DNA from: Paenibacillus dendritiformis
Lineage (GTDB): Bacteria > Bacillota > Bacilli > Paenibacillales > Paenibacillaceae
Direction: 5' to 3'
Length of the DNA: 64,000 nt
NCBI RefSeq assembly: GCF_021654795.1
Contig: NZ_AP025344.1
Coordinates: forward strand, 1,798,501 to 1,862,500
Both the position numbers and the translations under genes were made by a program. The notes under the pieces were generated by a model. The model was not told where the DNA came from. It was given only the letters and a program-made list of their open reading frames with translations, and made no database searches. Numbering within the stretch: position 1 is the first letter of the stretch; each line of letters opens with the position of its first letter. Shown piece by piece: positions 53,069 through 61,115 of the stretch.

Positions 53069-53257
53069 TGCGAATGTGTAGTGCACATAAATTCCCCGGG
53101 GGATTCGCACCATGTTTTTTCTATATTATGGGTAAAACTATTTTGTAGGTTGAATGTAGGAGTAGGAAATAAGCAGTTTTTAGCTCTATGGATCAGTAAT
53201 TTTGATTGATTGCGTCATATCAAGAGTGAAATGTGATTATTGCAATCATTTTTCGCC
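53067..53257 (+). promoter_or_regulatory. Leader of CRISPR array 2
   Basis: Same layout as leader 1: GTGCGAAT (53068-53075) and ATTCGCAC (53103-53110) arms with GTGCAC and CCCGGG between, TTTCTATATTATGGG, and CAATCATTTTTCGCC just before the first repeat. The distance from left arm to first repeat is 190 bp, against 189 in array 1. The middle is much less alike. Confidence 0.75.
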
Positions 53258-54086
53258 GTCGCATCCTATGTGGATGCGTGGATTGAAATTCTTAGCGGCG
53301 CTGTTGCTGCTCCTAACATTCAAAGTCGCATCCTATGTGGATGCGTGGATTGAAATTCGGATGATAAGGCCTTGTTTAACGGCCTCTTCGACGTCGCATC
53401 CTATGTGGATGCGTGGATTGAAATCTTCAGGGTATGTTTCGGAGCCGGCTCAGTCGGAGGGTCGCATCCTATGTGGATGCGTGGATTGAAATTACTTTGG
53501 GCTATCGGAACTCAAAGCCCAGCCCCGGTCGCATCCTATGTGGATGCGTGGATTGAAATTTCGATCAAGTCACCATCGGATTTATCAAATCCGGTCGCAT
53601 CCTATGTGGATGCGTGGATTGAAATCGGAGGATGACGGCTTGACTGATAAGGTAGTATCGTCGCATCCTACGCGGATGCGTGGATTGAAATTTTTTCGTC
53701 GCTTAAAAACGAAATTACGAATATGTCGCATCCTACGCGGATGCGTGGATTGAAATAGGCGTGGGGGATACGAGGACATCTCGCACTTTGGTCGCATCCT
53801 ACGCGGATGCGTGGATTGAAATCGCCGCCGGCTGCTCCGCCGTACAGTATCTCAGTCGCATCCTACGCGGATGCGTGGATTGAAATTATCAGGCGAAACG
53901 AGGAACGATCAGTTTGGTTGACGTCGCATCCTACGCGGATGCGTGGATTGAAATTTCGAGTTTTGAGAGAAACCGACACCCATCGGAGTCGCATCCTACG
54001 CGGATGCGTGGATTGAAATAGTTCCCAGGTCGGCTACCTTCTTGAGGGATGGGCGTCGCATCCTACGCGGATGCATGGGTTGAAAT
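53258..54086 (+). CRISPR. CRISPR array 2: 13 repeats, 12 spacers, two repeat versions
   Basis: 32-bp repeats of the same family as array 1. The first six (53258, 53325, 53393, 53461, 53528, 53594) carry loop TATGT; the other seven (53660, 53725, 53791, 53855, 53923, 53988, 54055) carry TACGC as in array 1. The last has two further changes (GCATGGGTTG region), marking the distal end. Spacers are 32-36 bp. Transcription is rightward from the leader after cas2. The stem CGCATCC/GGATGCG and the 11-base handle are unchanged in all but the last. Confidence 0.97.
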
Positions 54087-54304
54087 GCGAACACATTCTT
54101 GGTGTCGATGACCGGCGTATCCGAGGCAGTATTTGATTCGGAATGCTAAATAGATTAAGAAATTTATTCTTTCCCAGCAAAAAGACGCCACTAAGCTTGC
54201 TCAGTATATTGCGGGTTCTGGTACATAAACACCTTTTTGACGGTTAGACATTGAAGTAGTCGGGTAAGATGCTTAAAGTTTTTAAAAAGGTTACAAAGAT
54301 ATAG
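54087..54304. other. Array 2 trailer, no gene
   Basis: About 220 bp without a gene. One rightward frame shows a short coding-like remnant (SQQKDATKLAQYIAGSGT near 54172-54227, then stop), perhaps the tail of a lost gene. Confidence 0.4.
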
Positions 54305-54407
54305 TTAAAAAAATAGAAGCTATGCTTCAGGTCAGTTAGGACTTGAGGAATAGCTTCTATTTTTTATAGCCTTTATATTAATATTTCAATCCACGCCTTT
54401 TGGCGAC
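54305..54407 (-). ncRNA. Second crRNA-like small RNA, CreA-like candidate antitoxin
   Basis: Minus strand. Extended -10 TGCTATAGT (54422-54414) sets the start near 54407, the G of GTCGCC-aaaa-GGCG, a 4-bp CRISPR-repeat-like hairpin. Next is TGGATTGAAAT, identical to the 11-nt crRNA handle. The guide starts at 54382, and a strong terminator (ATAGAAGCTAT / ATAGCTTCTAT, then TTTTTTT) ends it near 54306. Guide positions 1-18 equal the plus strand at 54530-54547 except at positions 6 and 12, after a TTC PAM; 19-20 differ, 21-24 match. This is the architecture of CreA antitoxin RNAs, which direct Cascade to a nearby toxin promoter. Confidence 0.75.
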
Positions 54408-54824
54408 AAAAACACTATAGCATTCATTGTAAGAGAGAGAGTGCATTAAAATCAACAGTTTCAAAATTTCAGAGGTTCTATATTTACAAATAACCCCATC
54501 TTGTGTAAGATGTCATTAATTAATAGTTCATTAAAATAAAAGCTATATTAAATGCACCAAAAAATTAAACTTAACCATCTTATGGAAATTAGAAAGCAAT
54601 TACAGCATTAATCCAGAAAGCTTACTTCTTTGGATTTTTACATAATGGATAATTTGATGAAGATGGGAGATGGTGCAGAAGCTAACTATTCGTTACTTTT
54701 TGTTGTAGCCTAGATATCTTATTTTTATGGATCCCCTAATAGAGTTACTTACTCATTTTTACCTCAATGTGATTGCTTTATCAAAATTAAAAATTTTATC
54801 ATATGTATCCAGGAGGGATTCTCG
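54408..54824. other. AT-rich gap holding the second RNA's target site and a possible toxin promoter
   Basis: No ORF above about 25 codons with a ribosome-binding site. TTC (54527-54529) and the matched bases 54530-54553 overlap a leftward TAATAT box (54550-54545) with TTAAGT 18 bp upstream, and a rightward TATATT (54544-54549). Leftward, the transcript would run toward the crRNA-like gene, as creT does in CreTA; candidates are a three-codon ORF (MNY) and 10- and 12-codon ORFs. Rightward, 9- and 22-codon ORFs occur. I cannot name the toxin, if there is one. Confidence 0.5.
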
Positions 54825-55442
54825 TTGAGTTGGAAGTTAATTCATCGTAACGGTGAAACTTATCCAGGAGCTTTCAATCTATTGAGACAAGAAGATCTGC
54901 CCCAATTAAAAAAGAGTGATGGCTGGTCACGTGGGATAGACTGGAGCATTTTCCTTCGAAAAAACCAGGAGTATACAGCGTATAAACTACATATAGTTGG
55001 AGACAACCGTATCCAAGGGTTGCTTGCCATCGCAATTAGAACAGGATTTGTGGAGCTCGCTATTGCAGAGAAAGCGTTCCACAATCGTAAACCAAACGAA
55101 GAGTTCAAAAATGTGGGGGATGTTTTGTTAGCACATGCCTGTTTGTGTGACTTGGTGAATAACGGTGATGGATATGTTTTATTTAAATCAAAGATGAGCT
55201 TAATGGGTCATTACGGGTACGACAATGGCATGGAAGTGGTTAACAAAAAACGAAGATTGCTATGCTGCATGGCTAAACGAGCTCGATTATTTACTTGGGG
55301 GGGGATGCTTAATGCGAAAATCCGAATCAATAACTATCGGTCGGAAAGTGTATCCGAGCCAACGCTCTGTCATTCGACCAGTCAATGGTGGAATTATGGC
55401 TGTTCCTATTCCAAGCGAGTAGCGCATGAGTGCAGACAATGA
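54825..55442 (+). CDS. Hypothetical protein with GNAT-like core; 3' end uncertain because of a G8 tract
   Basis: The frame from 54825 (AGGAGG upstream) gives 205 residues. Residues 1-145 look coding (IQGLLAIAIRTGFVELAIAE, then LLAHACLCDLVNNGDGYVLF), resembling a GNAT-like fold. The rest looks poorly coding. From about 55225 a +1 frame reads well (WKWLTKNEDCYAAWLNELDY, GRKVYPSQRSVIRPVNGGIM) and stops at 55422. A run of eight G at about 55298-55305 could restore the frame or serve as an RBS for a 36-residue ORF starting just after it. Function unknown. Confidence 0.45.
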   Translation: MSWKLIHRNGETYPGAFNLLRQEDLPQLKKSDGWSRGIDWSIFLRKNQEYTAYKLHIVGDNRIQGLLAIAIRTGFVELAIAEKAFHNRKPNEEFKNVGDVLLAHACLCDLVNNGDGYVLFKSKMSLMGHYGYDNGMEVVNKKRRLLCCMAKRARLFTWGGMLNAKIRINNYRSESVSEPTLCHSTSQWWNYGCSYSKRVAHECRQ

Positions 55443-55513
55443 AATGAAGGACTTCATTTATCGTTACAAAAAATGCAGTTTATTAAAAAATCAAAACAAC
55501 AAATAAGGAAAGC

Positions 55514-55545
55514 ACAGAGGTCATTTCACCATGGCCTCTGTTTTT
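55514..55545 (+). terminator. Intrinsic terminator
   Basis: CAGAGGTC pairs with GGCCTCTG (one T-G pair) around a short loop, then TTTTT. Closes the preceding unknown gene. 55546-55755 holds no gene. Confidence 0.7.
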
Positions 55546-55653
55546 GTAACAGGCTTGGTCCTGTCCTGCAGTGTAGCGTTCACCTCCCAACTTCCTCCAC
55601 CCAAAAATACAACGGCAGCTTTCCCCGTACATGCACTTCTGGGCCATCGCCTA

Positions 55654-55661
55654 CATACAAT
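55654..55661 (+). promoter_or_regulatory. Possible sigma-E -10 box before sigK
   Basis: CATACAAT at 55654-55661 fits the mother-cell sigma-E -10 (CATACAnT), about 95 bp before the start. The -35 is poor. In Bacillus, sigK is read by sigma-E with SpoIIID. Confidence 0.4.
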
Positions 55662-55755
55662 GTATCACTGCGCCGGGATTCGGCTTGCTGCGAAGAGAGA
55701 CTGCTAGGCGCAAGTCGCAGAATAGAACGTTGTCAGACTCCTGGAGGTGGCTAGC

Positions 55756-56463
55756 ATGACGGGTTTATTTGCTGCAATCGCCGTGTTCATCAAGCAATTG
55801 ACGCTGCTTGTATCCTACGTCAAGAACAATGCGTTTCCGCAGCCGTTGGCGGAAGAGGATGAGATGAAGCATTTGCAGCGGATGGCGGAAGGCAATGCAC
55901 AGTCGCGCAACACGCTCATTGAGCACAATCTCCGCCTGGTTGCGCATATCGTGAAGAAATTCGACAACACCGGAGAAGACTTGGAGGATTTGATTTCCAT
56001 CGGCACAATCGGACTTATCAAAGCGATCGAGAGCTTCCAGCCGAACAAGGGAACGAAGCTGGCGACCTTCGCCGCCCGCTGCATCGAGAACGAGATCTTG
56101 ATGCATCTTCGCTCTTTGAAAAAGACGCGCAAAGATGTCTCCCTTCATGATCCGATCGGGACGGACAAGGAAGGCAACGAAATCACGCTAATCGATATTC
56201 TTGGCACGGACGGCGATGAAGTCGTCGATAAAGTGCAGCTCAAAATTGAGAAAAGCAAAATATACCGGAATCTGGATATTCTCGATGAGCGGGAGCAGGA
56301 AGTGATTCGCGGCCGCTTCGGTCTGGATGGGGGCGGAGAGGAACGGACACAGCGGGAGATCGCCAAGGAGTTGGGCATCTCGCGCAGCTACGTCTCCCGG
56401 ATAGAGAAGCGGGCGTTAATGAAGCTCTATCATGAATTTTACAAAAATAAAGGTCACTTGTAA
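55756..56463 (+). CDS. sigK: Pro-sigma-K, late mother-cell sporulation sigma factor
   Basis: 235 residues. The pro-sequence [16 protein letters not shown] has Ser20-Tyr21 at the position where B. subtilis SpoIVFB cuts, so it is made inactive and activated late in the mother cell. Region 2 has [35 protein letters not shown] and [17 protein letters not shown]; region 4 has [20 protein letters not shown] and [18 protein letters not shown]. One uninterrupted gene, so there is no skin-type element here. ATG 55756 follows GGAGGTGG by 5 bases. Confidence 0.95.
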   Translation: MTGLFAAIAVFIKQLTLLVSYVKNNAFPQPLAEEDEMKHLQRMAEGNAQSRNTLIEHNLRLVAHIVKKFDNTGEDLEDLISIGTIGLIKAIESFQPNKGTKLATFAARCIENEILMHLRSLKKTRKDVSLHDPIGTDKEGNEITLIDILGTDGDEVVDKVQLKIEKSKIYRNLDILDEREQEVIRGRFGLDGGGEERTQREIAKELGISRSYVSRIEKRALMKLYHEFYKNKGHL

Positions 56464-56581
56464 CAGCCGCACCGCGAGAAGGCCAGCCCTGTCCTGGTCC
56501 AATCCGCTCCATGAGTGTCCCGTGCAACACGGCCCCGGAGCCGTGCTGCGCGGGCATTCGCGATCGGCGGGGTCCATCGCG

Positions 56582-56959
56582 TCATGTCGTGCGGCGGCTC
56601 TGAATGGTGCCGTCCTGCCTGTGAATGACGATATCGGCTCCATCGGACGCCTTCCGCTGCTGAGCGTATTGAATGGCCTCCTGCTTCGTCGGCGCCGTCA
56701 TGAGCGGATGCTTCCGCCCTTCGGCTTTTACCGCCCAGTCTTCTCTGGCCGGGACGACATGAAGGACGTGATCCGGCCCGGAATGGTCCGGGAAGTGCTC
56801 TCCATGCCATTTTTTGGCCTGCGCGGTCGCAATCGCAATCGCGCGTCCTTCTTCCATGCCATCTTCCAATAAAGCGTTGGCGATCTCAATCGCCTTGGCC
56901 CGCACCTCAGACAGCAGATGCTTCATGGACGGAGGATAGTTGCGCTCGTTCCATGGCAT
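56582..56959 (-). CDS. YdaT/DUF2188-like small protein
   Basis: 125 residues. The N-terminal part PWNERNYPPSMKHLLSEVRA with KAIEIANALLEDGMEEGRAI resembles YdaT-type stress proteins; the C-terminal VVPAREDWAVKAEGRKHPLM with TKQEAIQYAQQRKASDGADI is a DUF2188 domain. General-stress genes in Bacillus have both. Start ATG 56959 after AGGAGGG; the frame opens earlier at 56992. Convergent with sigK. Confidence 0.75.
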   Translation of the reverse strand: MPWNERNYPPSMKHLLSEVRAKAIEIANALLEDGMEEGRAIAIATAQAKKWHGEHFPDHSGPDHVLHVVPAREDWAVKAEGRKHPLMTAPTKQEAIQYAQQRKASDGADIVIHRQDGTIQSRRTT

Positions 56960-57095
56960 TCGGCTTCCCTCCTTGCTGCTGGGGTTGTCCATACTTTACC
57001 CGGATAGGCCTCCCGGCAAACCGGCGCCTGCGCCGGCCGGGCGATTTTGCTATAATGAACGAGCCGGAACAACGAGATGGACGAGAGGAAGGAAG

Positions 57096-57758
57096 ATGGC
57101 AATGACATCAGAGGCGAACACAGAAGCAGTATACGGCAAGGCTACGGACGGCCTGGTCCCGCGATACATATGCCGCCGCGTGCCCGACGGCGAGCCGGAT
57201 TGGGAGGGGGCGGAGGCGGCGGTCCTGGCCGATGTCGTCACCGGGCAAGCTCCGCGCTACCGCACCCAGGTTCAGGCCTGCTGGTCCGAGCGGAGCTTAT
57301 ATCTTCGCTTCGAATGCGAGGATGAGCGCGTTGTCAGCCCGTATACGAAGCGGGATGATCCCTTGTTCGAAGCGGACGTGGTGGAATGCTTTATCCAGCC
57401 GGGGGAAGACGCGGGCGCTTACTATGAATTCAACATCAGCCCGCATAATATCGTGTTCGATTCGCGAATCGTATGCGAGCCGGGCAAGGACAAGCTCTTC
57501 CAGCCCGAGTGGGATGCGAGACTGCTGCGGACGACGGTAACCTATGTCAGCGAGCCGAAGCGGCTCCTGGTGTATGAGGCGGCGATTGCGTTCGAGGATC
57601 TGGGGCAGGCCCCTCAGCCGGGAGACTGGTGGCGCATCAATTGGTTCCGGATCGACGAGGGCGAGGACGGACAGCGGACGTTCGAGGCCTGGTCGCCGAC
57701 GGGCGCGGTGAATTTCCATGTGCCGGAACGGTTCGGGCGGATTCTGTTCGAAGCTTAG
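57096..57758 (+). CDS. CBM9-like carbohydrate-binding protein
   Basis: 220 residues without a signal peptide. VQACWSERSLYLRFECEDER, YYEFNISPHNIVFDSRI, LLVYEAAIAFEDLG and WWRINWFRIDEGEDGQRTFE with AWSPTGAVNFHVPERFGRI show a carbohydrate-binding-module 9-like beta sandwich. Standalone proteins of this kind are widespread and of unknown role; the ligand is unknown. Start ATG 57096 after GAGG; ATG 57102 is an alternative. Confidence 0.78.
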   Translation: MAMTSEANTEAVYGKATDGLVPRYICRRVPDGEPDWEGAEAAVLADVVTGQAPRYRTQVQACWSERSLYLRFECEDERVVSPYTKRDDPLFEADVVECFIQPGEDAGAYYEFNISPHNIVFDSRIVCEPGKDKLFQPEWDARLLRTTVTYVSEPKRLLVYEAAIAFEDLGQAPQPGDWWRINWFRIDEGEDGQRTFEAWSPTGAVNFHVPERFGRILFEA

Positions 57759-57815
57759 AGATATCCACAAGAAGAAGGTTCAACCAAAAGCTGCTGCAAT
57801 CTGCAACAATGAAAG

Positions 57816-57859
57816 AAGGCTTCCCGCCAACGGCTGTACAGCCCGGCGCGGGAAGCCTT
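57816..57859 (-). terminator. Hairpin after the 754-residue protein gene
   Basis: Perfect 12-bp stem AAGGCTTCCCGC / GCGGGAAGCCTT (57816-57827, 57848-57859) with an inner GGCTGTACAGCC, and a short CTTTC tail leftward. Confidence 0.6.
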
Positions 57860-57901
57860 GCTCATGAGGTCTGCCGCATGCCCAAGGCAGCCGGAGCGCG
57901 G

Positions 57902-60166
57902 CTATTGAACGCCCGGAGTAATCCCGATCTCCACGCCGCCAGCCGGGTGAATGAAGCGGATTGCGAAGGTCGAGGACGCTTCATCCCAGGCGAGATCGAA
58001 CGGGCAGGCCTGGCCGCCGCGCTGCACGCTCACGTGCGCCGGGGCAGCCGGCGCATAGAACCGCAGCACCGCCCGGACACCGGCCGGTCCGCGCGCCGTA
58101 TAGCGCTGGGTCTCCGCCGCATCGGCGGAGCCGCCTTCTGGAAGCGGGACAACCCGTCCGGCCGCGGCGACGAGGACCAGCTCCCGGCCGCTCTGCTGCG
58201 CCTGCTTCAGATCATACAGCAAGGCCTGTTCCCCCGGCCCGATCGTCACGCTCGGCCGGACCGATAATTGTCCGTCGAACAAATCGACGAACGGGCCTCT
58301 CAGGGTGACCGCATCGCTGCGGCAGCTCTCCTCAAGCACGGCTGCGGCCACGTACGGGCCCCGCTTGGCGACGAGCGCATGGGAAGGCGTCCAGCCTGCC
58401 GCCGACGGACCGTGGACCGCCGCCCATGCCGCCTTCACCGCGCCGCGCAGCCGGTTGGCGTCGTCCGCGGAGCGAGTGAAGCGGGCAGGATGCTCCGGCA
58501 GGTAGGCAACCGCGCCCCGGCCCATGCGCGTGATGGCCAGTCCCCCGTCCTGGCTCTCCATCGCGGCTCCCAGCGTCTCGAACAGATGCTGCGCCGGGCT
58601 GTCATACGTACGCGTTCCCGCGTTCCACCATTCACGCACGGCATGATACGGATCGCTGCCATCCCCCACATACAGCAGAACCCCACCGGCTTGCACCCAT
58701 TGCGCGAGCCCGTAATGGACATCCATCTGCTCCGGCTTCATGAATTCATAGCTGGCGACCAACAGCCCGTACTCGCTTAAATAGTGCGGAATCCGCCGCA
58801 CATTGTCCAGTTGGACCGGGCGGACCGGATACCCGTGCTTCAGCAGCGGCAGCGCCAAGCCGAAGAACGCATCCCACGCAATATGCTCCATCTCGGAGGC
58901 GAACCGCTCTTCCTCCTGTACCCGCTCCCAATCAAGCGATAGATCGAGCCGTTGGTACATGCAGGAATCCGCGACCAGCACGCCGATCCCGGGAAGGGAG
59001 GCCTTCTGGCTCGGCGCTTCCTCGCCGGACGTCCTGTCGGGTGATTGATCCAGAACCTGCTCCGGCGTACCGGCCAGGCCCCCCAGCGGCATGTGCTGCA
59101 GCGCGTGCATCACCGCCTGCAGGATCGTCCCGTACGCTTCCGGAAGCGGAACCTTGCCCGAGCGATCCGGGGACAAATAGGGCCTGCCGTAGATGCGATG
59201 CGGCCACGGCGCGACTTCGTAATGATCGACATGGGGGTGGAGAAGGGAAGCGACGACGGTTTTTTTGTAATTGGCCTCGTAATCGTCCCAGGTCCGTCCG
59301 GGATGGTCTTCAATCGGATCATGCAGGAACCACATGCGGCGGTCGCTTCCCCGCACGAGCTCTTGCATGACGCCATACTCCAAATACGCCGTCTCGAACG
59401 TCCGTTCCCGACGTTCGCCTTCATATACGTTGGGCACACGCGAAGTGCCTGTCCAGACCTGCGCGATATAGCCGTCGATCGCAGCAATATCCATCAGCTT
59501 CGATTCCGGGCTCACAATGCGCCATTGGCAATAGTTGAGGAGGCTGTGCGTCGCTACATAAAATTGGATATGACGCCCGTGCGCATGCTTGGCGTAAGAC
59601 TTGAGCGCGGAGCTGATCCGCTCCAGCGCCCGGGCGTACAAATGCGCTTTCAGTTTGGACGCCCGGTACTGGGCATCCGGCGACTGATGAGGCGGCATCC
59701 ACGGCTCGTTATAATACAGCTCCCATTCGCGCCGGAATGAAGGGGAATACCCGGCCTCTACCCAAAATTCCGGTTCTTCCATAAAGAAGGCGTCCACGCC
59801 GGCATCCACGGCTTTTTTTAGCCATTCGGTTATGTAATCCGCGAAAGATACGGTAGGCACCATATAAGGCACATCATCGGTCTCATGAATAAGCCGGGTC
59901 CCGTTGGCTCGGGTCTGGCTCTCGTCCCAATGCTCGCGTCCGTCGAACCCCCCGTTCAAATATGGCTGGTATTCCCCCCAGGCCGTGCCGGTCATGAGAC
60001 CGACTCGATATCCCTGCGCCGTCCAGCCGCGAATCCGCTCCTCCATCGTGTCATCCATTCCATACACCAAGACCATGTCGGTCTGCAGATCGATCGAAGC
60101 TTCGTACGAAACGATTTCCTGAAAGGCCGTCTTCTCGCCGGGCCGCTGACGGTTCAGCATTGTCAT
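57902..60166 (-). CDS. Large protein of unknown function, glycosidase-like layout
   Basis: 754 residues, no signal peptide. The N-terminal 380 residues read like a TIM barrel: GYRVGLMTGTAWGEYQPYLN, AGVDAFFMEEPEFWVEAGYS (acid pair after a strand), HIQFYVATHSLLNYCQWRIV, MDIAAIDGYIAQVWTG. A middle domain (about 410-600) has VASYEFMKPEQMDVHYGLAQ and WVQAGGVLLYVGDGSDPYH, a glutamine-amidotransferase-like/beta-galactosidase-trimerisation-like fold, and the end is beta-rich. This layout suggests a carbohydrate-active enzyme (inference); I cannot place it in a named family. Start ATG 60166 with GAGG 8 bases upstream. It stands alone. Confidence 0.6.
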   Translation of the reverse strand: MTMLNRQRPGEKTAFQEIVSYEASIDLQTDMVLVYGMDDTMEERIRGWTAQGYRVGLMTGTAWGEYQPYLNGGFDGREHWDESQTRANGTRLIHETDDVPYMVPTVSFADYITEWLKKAVDAGVDAFFMEEPEFWVEAGYSPSFRREWELYYNEPWMPPHQSPDAQYRASKLKAHLYARALERISSALKSYAKHAHGRHIQFYVATHSLLNYCQWRIVSPESKLMDIAAIDGYIAQVWTGTSRVPNVYEGERRERTFETAYLEYGVMQELVRGSDRRMWFLHDPIEDHPGRTWDDYEANYKKTVVASLLHPHVDHYEVAPWPHRIYGRPYLSPDRSGKVPLPEAYGTILQAVMHALQHMPLGGLAGTPEQVLDQSPDRTSGEEAPSQKASLPGIGVLVADSCMYQRLDLSLDWERVQEEERFASEMEHIAWDAFFGLALPLLKHGYPVRPVQLDNVRRIPHYLSEYGLLVASYEFMKPEQMDVHYGLAQWVQAGGVLLYVGDGSDPYHAVREWWNAGTRTYDSPAQHLFETLGAAMESQDGGLAITRMGRGAVAYLPEHPARFTRSADDANRLRGAVKAAWAAVHGPSAAGWTPSHALVAKRGPYVAAAVLEESCRSDAVTLRGPFVDLFDGQLSVRPSVTIGPGEQALLYDLKQAQQSGRELVLVAAAGRVVPLPEGGSADAAETQRYTARGPAGVRAVLRFYAPAAPAHVSVQRGGQACPFDLAWDEASSTFAIRFIHPAGGVEIGITPGVQ

Positions 60167-60377
60167 TCCTTCTTCCTCAATGAAGTCGTTATCCAGGCAT
60201 TGTGCTTGCCATGGGAATCGCCCTCCATTGTACACTTCGCGGGAAGCGTTGCCAACCGCGCTTACACAGACCCAGCCTGAGGCCTTTCCCTAATAATCGT
60301 GTCATTTGGATATGTGCCCCATTCAGGCCCAACTGCATACGTTAGTAGCAGGAATAACCGGAAAGGATGATAAACTT

Positions 60378-60470
60378 ATGGAAATGAAGCTGCAAGCGTG
60401 GGATATCATCTTGGTGCTGTTCGTCCTCTTGGTCATCGTTTGCCTGCTGCTGTTCGGATTAGGGCTATAA
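60378..60470 (+). CDS. 30-residue membrane peptide, YjcZ-like
   Basis: MEMKLQAWD followed by one hydrophobic helix (IILVLFVLLVIVCLLLFGLG). The LVLFVLLVIV core resembles small YjcZ-family sporulation proteins found in spore coats. AAGGATG lies upstream. It sits just before the spoVA genes, which fits a sporulation role, but the call rests on one short motif. Confidence 0.5.
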   Translation: MEMKLQAWDIILVLFVLLVIVCLLLFGLGL

Positions 60471-60566
60471 CTAGGTGCGCCATGGAGTTGAGACATATTT
60501 TAACCGCCAATGATAAATACTGAATGCATACAACTGAAAATCAGATTGGATGCAGGAGGTGAATCA

Positions 60567-61079
60567 ATGGCGACTTCGGCTAAATCCGGGTCATCCGGGT
60601 CCACAACTTGGACTTCCGGGGGAAAGACGATCTCGGAGCAAGAGTATAAGCAGATCGCCAAGCAGCGTGAACCGTCCCGCCCCGTATGGAAAAATTGCGT
60701 ACGGGCTTTTTTGGTGGGAGGAACGATCTGCCTGATTGGACAAGCCATTGAACAAATATTAATCACGTTTTTCGATATGACGAAGAAAGAGGCGGCAGGC
60801 CCGACGGTCGTCATTCTGGTGCTGGCTTCCGTTATTCTGACAAGCCTGGGCGTGTATGACAAACTCGCGCAGTGGGCCGGCGCGGGCACGGCGGTTCCCG
60901 TGACCGGGTTCGCCAATTCGATGTGCTCCGCGGCGCTGGAGCACCGCAGCGAAGGCCTCGTGCTGGGGGTCGGCGGGAATATGTTCAAGCTCGCCGGTTC
61001 TGTCATCGTCTTTGGAACGGTGGCCGCCTGTATTATTGCGCTTATCTATTACATTTTCGGGATACAGTTCCAGCATTGA
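60567..61079 (+). CDS. spoVAC: Stage V sporulation protein AC
   Basis: 170 residues. KNCVRAFLVGGTICLIGQAI, PTVVILVLASVILTSLGVYD, AQWAGAGTAVPVTGFANSMC and SEGLVLGVGGNMFKLAGSVI are SpoVAC landmarks. With the other SpoVA proteins it forms the dipicolinic-acid channel in the inner spore membrane, used in loading and in germination. ATG 60567 has GCAGGAGGTG upstream; the frame opens earlier at 60510. Confidence 0.93.
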   Translation: MATSAKSGSSGSTTWTSGGKTISEQEYKQIAKQREPSRPVWKNCVRAFLVGGTICLIGQAIEQILITFFDMTKKEAAGPTVVILVLASVILTSLGVYDKLAQWAGAGTAVPVTGFANSMCSAALEHRSEGLVLGVGGNMFKLAGSVIVFGTVAACIIALIYYIFGIQFQH

Positions 61080-61115
61080 TGCCGGACGTTCCCAGATGGT
61101 AAAGGAGGCAATCCG

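Noticed and set aside
53202-54016. Several ORFs across array 2 with SHPMWMRGLK and ASYVDAWIEI repeats
   Set aside because: Also CRISPR repeats read as protein.
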